Made by a program: the position numbers and the translations under genes. A stretch of 64,000 bases of DNA from Streptomyces sp. yr375 (GTDB taxonomy: Bacteria > Actinomycetota > Actinomycetes > Streptomycetales > Streptomycetaceae), in the NCBI RefSeq assembly GCF_900110755.1, contig NZ_FOFF01000003.1, positions 248,001-312,000 on the forward strand. The letters run 5' to 3'. Below the pieces are notes generated by a model. It saw nothing but the letters and a program-made list of their open reading frames with translations, did not search any database and was not told the DNA's origin. Below are positions 18,591 to 25,882 of the stretch, piece after piece (the first letter of the stretch is position 1; each line of letters begins with the position of its first letter).

Positions 18591-19284
18591 CTAGTGGGCC
18601 GCGGCGGCGACGTTCTCTGAGGTGAAGCCGTACTCGGCGAACAGGGTCCCCGCGTCGGCGGAGGCGCCGAAGTGTTCGAGGGAGACGATGCGTCCTGCGT
18701 CGCCCACGAACCGGTGCCAGGTGAGGCCGATGCCCGCCTCGACCGCGACCCGGGCCTTCACCGACGGCGGCAGGACATGGTCGCGGTACGCGCGCGGCTG
18801 CTCCTCGAACCACTCCACGGACGGCATCGACACCACCCGGACGCCGATCCCCTCGCCTTCGAGCGCCTCGCGCGCCGCGACGGCGAGCTGCACCTCGGAG
18901 CCGGTGGCGATGAGGATGGCGTCGGGGGCCGCGGTCGACGACTCTGCCAGCACGTAACCGCCCTTCGCCGCATCGGAGTCGGGCGCGTGAGGTCGTCCAG
19001 CCCGAGTTCGTAGCCGGCCGGGAAGAGCTGCGTGTAGAGGGTGAGCGAGGTGTGTCCGGGGGACAGGACGAAGCGGTCGCGGCCCGTCCACTCGGGGTCC
19101 GCCGGATCGTGCCGCATCACCTTCTGAAAGATCGTGTAGGCGACCGGCGTCAGACTCATGGCCGTACCGGGGTGGCCGTTGCCCACCCGCCGCACGGCGT
19201 CCGCCGCCAGCAGGCGTGCGGTGTCGACGGCACGCCGGTCGCGCTCGGTCCACTCGAAGCCGTTCGGTGTGTGCGTGCTCATCT
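18591..19284 (-). pseudogene. tkt: Transketolase pseudogene with large internal deletion and frameshift
   Basis: The first part reads in one frame from MSTHTPNGFEWTERDRRAVD through [36 protein letters not shown] and GYELGLDDL, the start of a normal actinobacterial transketolase. At about 18985-18992 the sequence jumps to another frame that reads [63 protein letters not shown] and [20 protein letters not shown], the family C-terminus. About 470 codons (the TPP-binding and pyrimidine domains) are missing. No single frame covers both ends. The gene cannot make active enzyme; a second tkt must exist if the pathway works. Confidence 0.9.
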
Positions 19285-19333
19285 TCAAGAAATCCTCGAT
19301 CGGAGCGGTCAACTGCACTGGCGTGTTCAAACG

Positions 19334-19350
19334 TAAAAGTCTGACTTTTA
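19334..19350. promoter_or_regulatory. Perfect 17-bp palindrome (candidate operator) before the tkt-tal-zwf operon
   Basis: TAAAAGTC-T-GACTTTTA, a perfect inverted repeat, A/T-rich against the local background. It lies 50 bases upstream of the tkt remnant start and 100 bases before the divergent AraC gene. The placement suits control of either direction; the AraC-type neighbour or a distant sugar regulator could bind it. Confidence 0.6.
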
Positions 19351-19449
19351 AGGGGGAAGGTCTCCCTGTGTCAGCCTGTGGTGAAAGTGGGACACCCGCG
19401 GGCGACATATGAGCGCCAGAGGGTGTCAACCGGGCGGCATGAGAAGGAC

Positions 19450-20373
19450 ATGGTGGACATAACTACCCAAGGTGGCGCCGGAGAGGGCATCAGAACCTTC
19501 CCCTTCCCCGTCGAACTCAGCGTCGGCGGCGTCGGCATGCAGGTGGGCCCGATGGGTGCCCTGGGCCCCATGGGCGCCGTCCGCACCCGGCACGCAGAGG
19601 ACGCGCCCCTGGACCGCGTGCACCGCATCGACTTCCACGTCGTGCTGCTCTTCGACGACGGCCCCGTCCGCCACATGATCGACTTCGCCGAGTACGAGGC
19701 GACGGCCGGCGACGTGCTGTGGATCCGTCCGGGCCAGGTCCACCGTTTCTCGAAGTCGAGCGAGTACCGCGGAACGGTCCTGACCATGCAGCCCGGTTTC
19801 CTGCCCCGGGCCACCGTCGAGGCCACCGGCCTGTACCGCTACGACCTGCCACCGCTGCTGCACCCCGACGGGCGGGAACGCGCGGGCCTGCGCGCGGCTC
19901 TGACCTACCTGCAGGGGGAGTACGACGACGGCGGCGCCGACGGCACGCTGCCCGTGAGTCTGCACACGGCGGTGCTGAGGCACTCGCTGACCGCGTTCCT
20001 GCTGCGGCTGGCGCACCTCGCGGCGAGCGGGGCGGAGGCGGCGCGGCGCCAGGCCGACACCACCTTCACGCTCTTCCGGGACGCCGTCGAGAAGGACTTC
20101 GCAGCCAATCACAGCGTCAGCGCCTACGCAGACGCCCTCGGTTACTCCCGCCGCACCCTCGTGCGCGCGGTCCGCTCGGCCACCGGTCAGACGCCCAAGG
20201 GCTTCATCGACAGGCGGGTCGTCCTGGAGGCGAAGCGGCTCCTGGCCCACACGGACCTGTCGATCGGCCGGGTGGGCGCTGCGGTCGGCTTCCCCGACCC
20301 GGCGAACTTCTCCAAGTTCTTCCAACTGCACACGGGGCGCACCCCGGTGGCCTTCCGCGCGGAACTGCGCTGA
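19450..20373 (+). CDS. AraC-family transcriptional regulator
   Basis: 307 residues from ATG 19450; a GTG one codon later is better spaced from GAAGGA, and a longer frame exists, so the start is uncertain by a few codons. An N-terminal cupin-like sensor (FHVVLLFDDGP, the GDVLWIRPGQVHRF metal-type cupin strand) is followed by an HTH_18 domain in the last 100 residues (NHSVSAYADALGYSRRTLVR and VGAAVGFPDPANFSKFFQLH). It is divergent from the pentose-phosphate operon with a perfect palindrome between. The target could be that operon or a lost partner replaced by the intron-bearing DNA downstream. Confidence 0.82.
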   Translation: MVDITTQGGAGEGIRTFPFPVELSVGGVGMQVGPMGALGPMGAVRTRHAEDAPLDRVHRIDFHVVLLFDDGPVRHMIDFAEYEATAGDVLWIRPGQVHRFSKSSEYRGTVLTMQPGFLPRATVEATGLYRYDLPPLLHPDGRERAGLRAALTYLQGEYDDGGADGTLPVSLHTAVLRHSLTAFLLRLAHLAASGAEAARRQADTTFTLFRDAVEKDFAANHSVSAYADALGYSRRTLVRAVRSATGQTPKGFIDRRVVLEAKRLLAHTDLSIGRVGAAVGFPDPANFSKFFQLHTGRTPVAFRAELR

Positions 20374-20398
20374 GGCCTACCGGGGTGCGCCCCGTGTG
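20329..20398 (+). terminator. 20-bp perfect inverted repeat across the araC 3' end
   Basis: CACACGGGGCGCACCCCGGT (20329-20348, inside the last AraC codons) pairs exactly with 20379-20398, with a 30-base loop containing the stop codon. It could end the araC transcript. The right arm contains the GTGCG that opens the intron-like sequence. Confidence 0.5.
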
Positions 20399-20720
20399 AC
20401 ATGGCGTCAGGCCGGGGTCGGGCGCGCCGGGCGACGCCAGGAGCCGACCGATGGGCGAAGGCGAGCCGAAGTGCGGTAGTTGTCACCAGCAGAGCCGGTT
20501 GAGCTGGTGAACGAGACCGGGCGAAGCAGGCTGGTTGCCGCCAGTGAGGCACACGGCTTGTCGCAAGTGCTCATTCGGCAGCCTTTCTGTCACCGGTAGC
20601 GAAGATCGCCAGCCGTGAGCTGTCTACGGCGATAGACGGTCTGGTGAGGGGTTGATGGGGACGAGGCGTCCGGCCCCCGGTACAGGACCTCGTACACGAG
20701 CCGACGCTGTCGGGTGATCC
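20385..20720 (+). mobile_element. 5' part of a group II intron (domain I remnant, no RT, no domain V found)
   Basis: The gap after araC begins with the group II 5' consensus GTGCG. It continues with domain-I-like elements, namely GGGCGAAGGCGAGCCGAAG, GAGCCGGTTGAGCTGGTGAA, GTCGCAAGTGCTCATTCG, GCGATAGACGG and CCCGGTACAGG. These resemble the exon-binding and coordination loops of bacterial introns such as Ll.LtrB (cf. CGCAAGT..., GATAGAGG, AGTACA). No reverse-transcriptase frame and no domain V hairpin follow before the next gene at 20825, so the copy looks truncated. The right boundary is approximate; 20720-20824 shows nothing recognisable. Confidence 0.6.
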
Positions 20721-20824
20721 GATGCGCCACTTCACTCGACGCCAAGCGGCACCGGCCCGGCTTGCAGTTTCGGCCTTGGCGGGAGGGTGGTAGTGGCGGT
20801 CGGATCCGCCTGCCGTTCCCGCGT

Positions 20825-21682
20825 TCAGGAGGCGTGCCGGACCGGTTCGGCTCCGGTCTGGATCAGGAAGTCGGTGAGTACTTGGGCGAGTCGTTCGGGC
20901 TGGTCCTCGGGGATGAGGGTGGACGAGTCGGCGATTTCGATCAGTTGGCCCTGCGGGTACAGCTCGGCCAGCCGGGGGCCGTGCTCACGCGGCATCAACC
21001 GGTCCTCGGTCGCCCAGACGACCAGTACCGGGCGGTCGAAGTCACGCAGTCGCTCGCTCCAGGCGAGCAAGGTCTCGCGATCGGGTGCCCCGGTGGCGAA
21101 TTTGGCGAAGTCCCTGCGGATGGCCCTGCTGCGGGTGGCGGGAGCGAACCAGTCGTCCATGATCTCGTCGGGGATCCCGCGCAGGCTCATCCCGCCGTAT
21201 CCGCCCCGGCTGTGACGGAAGGCGGGAACGCGCATAAGGCGCGTCAGGAGCCAGACGCCGCCGGGAACCCTGCACACCTGCGCCATGGCCTTGGCCGGCC
21301 CTGGGGGAAAGTTGTCGAAGGCCTCGCAGGCCACCAGCACCAGGCGCGCGATGTGCTGGTCCTGCCCTTCCGACACCAGGAACTGCCCCCCGCCCCAGTC
21401 ATTGAGTACGAGGGTCGCCTGGCCCAGACCGAGCCCCTCGATGAACTCGCCCAGAAGCCGGGCGACACCGCGCTGGGACAGGTCGGCATCCGGGTTCATC
21501 GGCTGACGGTGACCACCCAGGGGCAGCGTGGGCAGGACGCAGCGGTATCCGTCCAGCAGCGGGACCACCTTGCGCCACTGGGTCTCGTTCATCGGTAGAC
21601 CGTGGCCGAACACCAGCACAGGCCCCTCACCGCCGGTGTCCTGGTAGTCGATCGGTCCGGACGACAACTCGATTCTCGGCAT
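20825..21682 (-). CDS. Alpha/beta hydrolase with Asp nucleophile elbow (dehalogenase-like)
   Basis: 285 residues. Oxyanion turn FGHGLPMNETQW; nucleophile elbow VLNDWGGGQ has Asp-Trp as in haloalkane dehalogenases, instead of GxSxG; acid strand VVWATEDRLMP. At the position expected for the catalytic His the sequence is ADSSTLIPEDQPERLA, with Ser-Thr instead of Gly-His. I recall related actinobacterial proteins with the same T-x-x-P-x-DQP pattern, so this may be a non-canonical subfamily rather than a dead enzyme. It is divergent from a TetR gene across 62 bases with an operator-like palindrome, so probably under its control. Confidence 0.8.
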   Translation of the reverse strand: MPRIELSSGPIDYQDTGGEGPVLVFGHGLPMNETQWRKVVPLLDGYRCVLPTLPLGGHRQPMNPDADLSQRGVARLLGEFIEGLGLGQATLVLNDWGGGQFLVSEGQDQHIARLVLVACEAFDNFPPGPAKAMAQVCRVPGGVWLLTRLMRVPAFRHSRGGYGGMSLRGIPDEIMDDWFAPATRSRAIRRDFAKFATGAPDRETLLAWSERLRDFDRPVLVVWATEDRLMPREHGPRLAELYPQGQLIEIADSSTLIPEDQPERLAQVLTDFLIQTGAEPVRHAS

Positions 21683-21699
21683 CTCAACCCCCTACTTGA

Positions 21700-21711
21700 T
21701 AGATCGTTCTA
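21700..21711. promoter_or_regulatory. Candidate operator between hydrolase and TetR genes
   Basis: TAGA-TCGT-TCTA, a 12-base palindrome in an A/T-rich divergent promoter (21683-21744), resembling LmrA/YxaF-type TetR boxes. Confidence 0.55.
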
Positions 21712-21744
21712 CTGTAATCTTGGAGGGGAAAGGGGTGGAAGGCA

Positions 21745-22347
21745 ATGGGACAGACGGACACGCGAGCCAGGATCCAGGGTGCCGCCACGGTGCTGTTCCG
21801 CCGACACGGCTACTCGGCCACCGGCCTGAAGCGGATCGCGACAGAGGCGGACGCACCGTTCGGCTCGATCTACCACTTCTTCCCCGGCGGCAAGCAGCAA
21901 CTGGCCGAGGACATGATCCGCACATCCGGAACCGAGTACGGCCGAATGGTCCTGGCTCTGCTGGACAGCGTGCCGGACCCGGTGGAATCCCTTGTACACG
22001 CATTCGAAGCGGCTGCGGACGACCTTGCGGCGGCCGACTATGCCGACGCGTGCCCGATCGGGACGGTGGCCTTGGAAGTCGCGAGCAGCAATGAGGTGTT
22101 GCGGGTCGCGACGGCAGAGGTTTTCGAGGAGTGGGTCGGTACGGCGACACGGTGGTTCGGCCGCTGGGTGGCCGAACCGAAGACGGCGCAGTCCCTCGCG
22201 TACTCGATGGTCATGATGTTGGAGGGGGCTTTCATGCTCAGCCGGGCTGCCCGTGATCCGGAACCGCTGCGGGTGGCCGGCCGATCGATGGCCAGGTTGT
22301 TGCGCACAGCCATCACTCATCCCGATCAACAAGGTAGGGAGGACTGA
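21745..22347 (+). CDS. TetR-family regulator (YxaF/LmrA-like)
   Basis: 200 residues. N-terminal HTH (IQGAATVLFRRHGYSATGLK, then FGSIYHFFPGGKQQLAEDMI), with the F/IYHFFPGGKQQLA wording typical of the YxaF/LmrA group, and a matching C-terminal domain containing DYADACPIGTVALEV. Preceded by GGAAGG. Usually represses the adjacent divergent gene and responds to small hydrophobic ligands; here the partner is the alpha/beta hydrolase. Confidence 0.87.
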   Translation: MGQTDTRARIQGAATVLFRRHGYSATGLKRIATEADAPFGSIYHFFPGGKQQLAEDMIRTSGTEYGRMVLALLDSVPDPVESLVHAFEAAADDLAAADYADACPIGTVALEVASSNEVLRVATAEVFEEWVGTATRWFGRWVAEPKTAQSLAYSMVMMLEGAFMLSRAARDPEPLRVAGRSMARLLRTAITHPDQQGRED

Positions 22348-22680
22348 TCTCGAACAGCGAGAAAAACAGCCCGTGCGTGAGCGGCGCATGGATTCACGGC
22401 CGGCTCCACGCGCCGCAAGACCGCTACACCGCAGCAAGGGCGTCGCCGCCCCGTCCAGGCCGGCAAGCGCCGGGCGGCGGAGCGCACACGCTCGTGGATG
22501 AGCGACCACGGCACGACGAGGTGCTTCCGCTGGGATGGCCGCCCTGCCACCCGATGCCTGAAGTGATCCATTTGCCGGTCGGTCAACGTCACACCGGTCG
22601 GTGACAGCAAGCCTGCCTTGGTGACAACTATCGCGCGTCGGCTCAGAAGGTCGACTACCCGGCGCTGCGAAGGGTGTTGC
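22348..22680. other. 333-base stretch without a recognisable gene
   Basis: Codon bias decays here and no frame on either strand gives a protein family I recognise. A 94-codon minus-strand frame (22326-22610) has a plausible start but no family features. Together with the intron remnant at 20.4 kb this marks the 20.4-22.7 kb interval as a disturbed or acquired segment. Confidence 0.5.
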
Positions 22681-24075
22681 TCAGTGCCCGAAGCCCAACC
22701 AGTTGACGTTCACGAAGTCCGCCGGCTGGCCGCTGGTGAAGGTCAGATAGACGTCGTGGGTGCCGGTGACGGAGCTGATGTTCGCGGGGATCGTCTTCCA
22801 GGTCTGCCAGCCACCGGTGTTGGCCACCGAGAAGCTGCCGACGGGCGTGGCCGTACGGCTGTCGAGGCGGACCTCGACCAGCCCGCTGACCCCGCCGGCC
22901 GCACCGCTGGCGACCCGCGCCCTGAACTGGGTCGCCGCCGTCGAACCGAAGGTAACGCCCTTGTACAGCGCCCAGTCGCCGTTCGCGAGGGAGCCGATGT
23001 CCTGGCCGCCGCCGGTGTCGGTGGTGGTCTCGGTGGCCGTGCCCGACTGGCTGTCGTAGGACTCGGCCTGGATCGTGCCGTAGGCGTCCCGGCTGCCGGA
23101 CGGCGGCGGCGTCGCGGTGCCGCCCCCGCCGCCCGCGGCCTGGAGCACCTGCACGTAGTCCACCACCATCGGGTGACCGGGCTCGGTGGCGCCGTCCAGC
23201 CCGCCGCCGAAGGCGTCCGGGAACGCGCCGCCCATCGCCACGTTCAGGATGACGAAGTACCCGTGGTTCGTGGCGTTGGCCCACGTCGTCGCGTCGACCT
23301 GATTCGCGGTGACGGTGTGGTAGTTGACGCCGTCGACGTAGAAACGGATCGCCTCGGGGGTCACCGAGCGGTCCCACTCCATCGAGTAGGTGTGGAACCC
23401 GGCTTGGCAGGTGGCGCCCGGACACGCGACGGAGTTGCCGATGCCGGTCGTCTCGTTGCACGGGCCGCCGGGGTTGCTGCCGCAGTGCATTGTCGCCCAG
23501 ACCTTGTTGAGGCCCTGGACGTTCTCCATGATGTCCAACTCGCCGACGCCCGGCCAGTTCTGGTAATTGCCCCGGTACGGCCCGCCGAGCGCCCAGAACG
23601 CGGGCCAGTAGCCCTCGGCGGCGGTGCCGGTCACGTTGGGCATCTGCAGCCGCGCCTCGACCTTCAGTTTGCCGCCGGCCGGGGGCTGGAAGTCGGTGCG
23701 CTTGGTCTCGATACGGCCCGAGGTCCAGTTGCCGGCCGCGTCGCGCAGCGGCGTGATGCGCAGGTTGCCATTGCCGTCGAGGGAGACGTTGTTGGTGCTG
23801 CTGGTCATCGTCTCGACCTCGCCGGTGCCCCAGTTGGCCGGCCCGCCCGGATATGAAGTCCCGGTGCTGTACTGCCAGTTGGAGGTGTTGACGCCGGTGC
23901 CCGCGGCACCGGTGAAGTCGTCGAGGAAGACCTGCGTCCAGCCGGACGGGGGCGTGGGCGCGGAGGCGCTCGCGGGCAGCGTGACGGCTGCAGCGGCGGC
24001 GGCCGCGAGGCCGAGTGTGCTGAGCACGGCGACGAGCGCGCGTCGCCGTCTGGGTATGCCGGAGGTTGCACTCAT
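22681..24075 (-). CDS. Secreted GH16 endo-glucanase (laminarinase-type) with C-terminal CBM6
   Basis: 464 residues. Signal peptide MSATSGIPRRRRALVAVLST plus an Ala-rich core ending at ASA near residue 38. The GH16 domain (about 45-305) has the catalytic ExDxxE signature in GVGELDIMENV, with WPAFWALGG before it and MEWDRSVTPEAIRFYVDG after it. A Gly/Pro linker joins a family 6-like beta-sandwich (IQAESYDSQSGTATETTTDT; NGDWALYKGV; NVNWLGFGH). Expected to cut beta-1,3(1,4)-glucans outside the cell. The start is the ATG at the signal peptide; the longer frame has no basis. A CebR-like operator lies about 100 bases upstream. Confidence 0.92.
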   Translation of the reverse strand: MSATSGIPRRRRALVAVLSTLGLAAAAAAAVTLPASASAPTPPSGWTQVFLDDFTGAAGTGVNTSNWQYSTGTSYPGGPANWGTGEVETMTSSTNNVSLDGNGNLRITPLRDAAGNWTSGRIETKRTDFQPPAGGKLKVEARLQMPNVTGTAAEGYWPAFWALGGPYRGNYQNWPGVGELDIMENVQGLNKVWATMHCGSNPGGPCNETTGIGNSVACPGATCQAGFHTYSMEWDRSVTPEAIRFYVDGVNYHTVTANQVDATTWANATNHGYFVILNVAMGGAFPDAFGGGLDGATEPGHPMVVDYVQVLQAAGGGGGTATPPPSGSRDAYGTIQAESYDSQSGTATETTTDTGGGQDIGSLANGDWALYKGVTFGSTAATQFRARVASGAAGGVSGLVEVRLDSRTATPVGSFSVANTGGWQTWKTIPANISSVTGTHDVYLTFTSGQPADFVNVNWLGFGH

Positions 24076-24176
24076 GGTGGGGGATGCCTCTCGGGTACGG
24101 AGTGGGGTGCGCGGGTGACTTCGGGAACACTCCGAGAACGCCCCGTGAACGATCCACGTGCGTTCCACGAACGCTC

Positions 24177-24190
24177 TGAGAGCGCTCTCA
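24177..24190. promoter_or_regulatory. CebR-like LacI-family operator upstream of the GH16 gene
   Basis: TGAGAGCGCTCTCA, a perfect 14-base palindrome differing by one symmetric base pair from the CebR box TGGGAGCGCTCCCA of Streptomyces. On the minus strand a possible promoter (TTGACG 24229-24224, 17-base spacer, CACATT 24206-24201) would place the box just after the transcription start, a repressing position. Confidence 0.75.
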
Positions 24191-24326
24191 AAGTGGCCCC
24201 AATGTGCTCTCCGTCCCGGAGACCGTCAAGAGTTAAAGCAAGGAAAGTCCTTTCGCGGTAGGGAAGTTCACGGCTTGAACCCGCCCAAACATGCCCGGAC
24301 GGGCCCTTAACCCGCCCGGACAGGCC

Positions 24327-25607
24327 TCACAGCGCGCTGCCCGCCCGCCACTTTGCCCAGGGCAGGTTCCAGCCGTTGAGCCCGTTGGCCGGGTCGACGG
24401 TCCTCTCGCCCGAGTTCTTCACGATCACCACGTCGCCGAGCATCGAGCTCGCGTAGAACTCGTAACCCGCGACGGAGGGGTCGCTCGCGCCCTTGGCGTC
24501 GTGCAGCCCGACGCACCCGTGGCTGGTGTTCTGGTTGCCGAACACCGAGGTCGCGGCCCAGTAGTTGCCGTGCACGAAGGTGCCGGAGGTGGTCAGGCGC
24601 TGGGCGTGCGGGACGTCGGAGATGTCGTACTCGTCGCCGAGGCCGACCGTGGAGGACTCCATCCGGGTCTGCTCGAACCGCTCGCTGATCACCATGATCC
24701 CGGACCAGGTGGTGTGCTCGGCGTCGCCGCCCGACACGGGGTAGGTGGCCAGCGTCGCCCCGTCCCGCCGCACCGTCATCTCCTTGGCGGCCAGGTCCAC
24801 GGTGCTGATCTGTGCGCGGCCGATGCGGAAGGTGACGTCCTTCGACTGCGTACCGTAGACACCGTCCGTTCCCTCGACGTCCTTCAGTCGCAGACCGAGG
24901 GTGATCGTCGTACCGGCCGCCCAGTACGTCTGCGGCCGGAAGTCCAGCCGGGTGTCGCTGAACCAGTGTCCGACGACCTCCACGGCCGGTTCGGCGGTCA
25001 CCGTGATCGCCTTCTGCACGGCAGCCTTGTCCGTCACGGCGTGCGAGAAGTTGATCGAGACGGGCATGCCGACGCCGGAGGTGGAGTCCGCCTCGGGCGT
25101 GAAGTAACCGACGAAGGTCTCACCGGGGGCGGCGGTGGTGAAGGTCGCCGTCTGCGCGGCGCCGCCGTCCGCTGTGGCGGTGACCGTGTACTTCGTGCCG
25201 GAGAACGGGTGGGCCGTCGACGTCCACCGGGTGCGGGCCGCGTCGAGGGAGCCCGCCAGCGTCGAGCCGTCGTTGCCCGTCACCTTGACGGAGGCGAGGG
25301 TGCCGTCGGCCACGGTGACCTCGACCGGGCTGGTGAACGCGGCCTTCTTGGTGCCGTCGGCGGGGGTGACCGAGATCACCGGCTGCGCGGCGGCCGACGT
25401 CCCGCTCTTCGCGTTCTCCGAAGCGCCCGCCGACCCGGCACCGCACCCGGTCAGCGCGACGGCCGGCGCGACGCCGAGCACCGCCAGGATCCCGCGCCGG
25501 GACCACCCCCGCGCCCCCTGCGACGGCTCGGACCGTTGCTCGGACCGCTGCTCCGACCGCTGCTCGGGCCGTTGCTCGGACCCGTTCGATATGTGCGAGA
25601 CGCCCAC
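24327..25607 (-). CDS. L,D-transpeptidase lipoprotein (Ldt/YkuD with Ig-like domains)
   Basis: 426 residues from a GTG six bases after AGGAAGG. An N-terminal tail of repeated EQRS units (12-base repeats) precedes a lipoprotein signal ILAVLGVAPAVALTGCGAG, with lipobox LTGC. Two Ig-like domains (about 75-270) and the YkuD domain follow, with the active site NTSHGCVGLHD (nucleophile Cys), and a C-terminal tail with NGWNLPWAKW. It makes 3-3 crosslinks in peptidoglycan outside the membrane, as do mycobacterial LdtMt2 homologues of the same domain order. The repeat tail is an oddity and its length may vary between strains. Confidence 0.93.
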   Translation of the reverse strand: MGVSHISNGSEQRPEQRSEQRSEQRSEPSQGARGWSRRGILAVLGVAPAVALTGCGAGSAGASENAKSGTSAAAQPVISVTPADGTKKAAFTSPVEVTVADGTLASVKVTGNDGSTLAGSLDAARTRWTSTAHPFSGTKYTVTATADGGAAQTATFTTAAPGETFVGYFTPEADSTSGVGMPVSINFSHAVTDKAAVQKAITVTAEPAVEVVGHWFSDTRLDFRPQTYWAAGTTITLGLRLKDVEGTDGVYGTQSKDVTFRIGRAQISTVDLAAKEMTVRRDGATLATYPVSGGDAEHTTWSGIMVISERFEQTRMESSTVGLGDEYDISDVPHAQRLTTSGTFVHGNYWAATSVFGNQNTSHGCVGLHDAKGASDPSVAGYEFYASSMLGDVVIVKNSGERTVDPANGLNGWNLPWAKWRAGSAL

Positions 25608-25716
25608 TGCACGCCTTCCTGAGTTGTCCGTCTTTGTGCCTGCATCCTGCGCCTCCCACCTGGGGCGATCCTTTGAATCCCCCGGCCGCCGTCTGAGATT
25701 CCGGTGAGGACGGACG

Positions 25717-25749
25717 GGCCCGGCGGGGGCCGACGTCACCCGCCGGGCC
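25717..25749. other. Perfect 11-bp hairpin in the ldt/cassette divergent region
   Basis: GGCCCGGCGGG (25717-25727) pairs with CCCGCCGGGCC (25739-25749) around an 11-base loop. It lies about 110 bases after the L,D-transpeptidase start and about 130 before the 907-residue gene. It may end antisense transcription or act in the leader; no U-run. Confidence 0.45.
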
Positions 25750-25882
25750 GGATTCTCATACGGCCGTGTGGTTTGGGACGCCGATCCATGGCTCGCCCTG
25801 GGCTCGAACCCGGGTACGGGGGCAGTCTGGAGGAGGTTCGAGCGGGCGGACGGCACACCACCGGCCGGAGAGGGGAGCGCGC

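Noticed and set aside
22326..22610. 94-codon minus-strand frame that could be a transposase remnant
   Set aside because: No DDE or HTH residues and no inverted repeats or target duplication found, so I call the stretch unassigned.
24290..24326. GCCCGGACGGGC / GCCCGGACAGGC pair after the L,D-transpeptidase stop
   Set aside because: The units are direct near-copies with weak self-pairing, so a terminator is not convincingly shown.
25785..25825. tRNA-like T-arm (GGGCTCGAACCCGGG) near a divergent promoter
   Set aside because: No acceptor, D or anticodon arms can be folded around it on either strand and the stem pairs imperfectly. Not called as a tRNA or attachment site.
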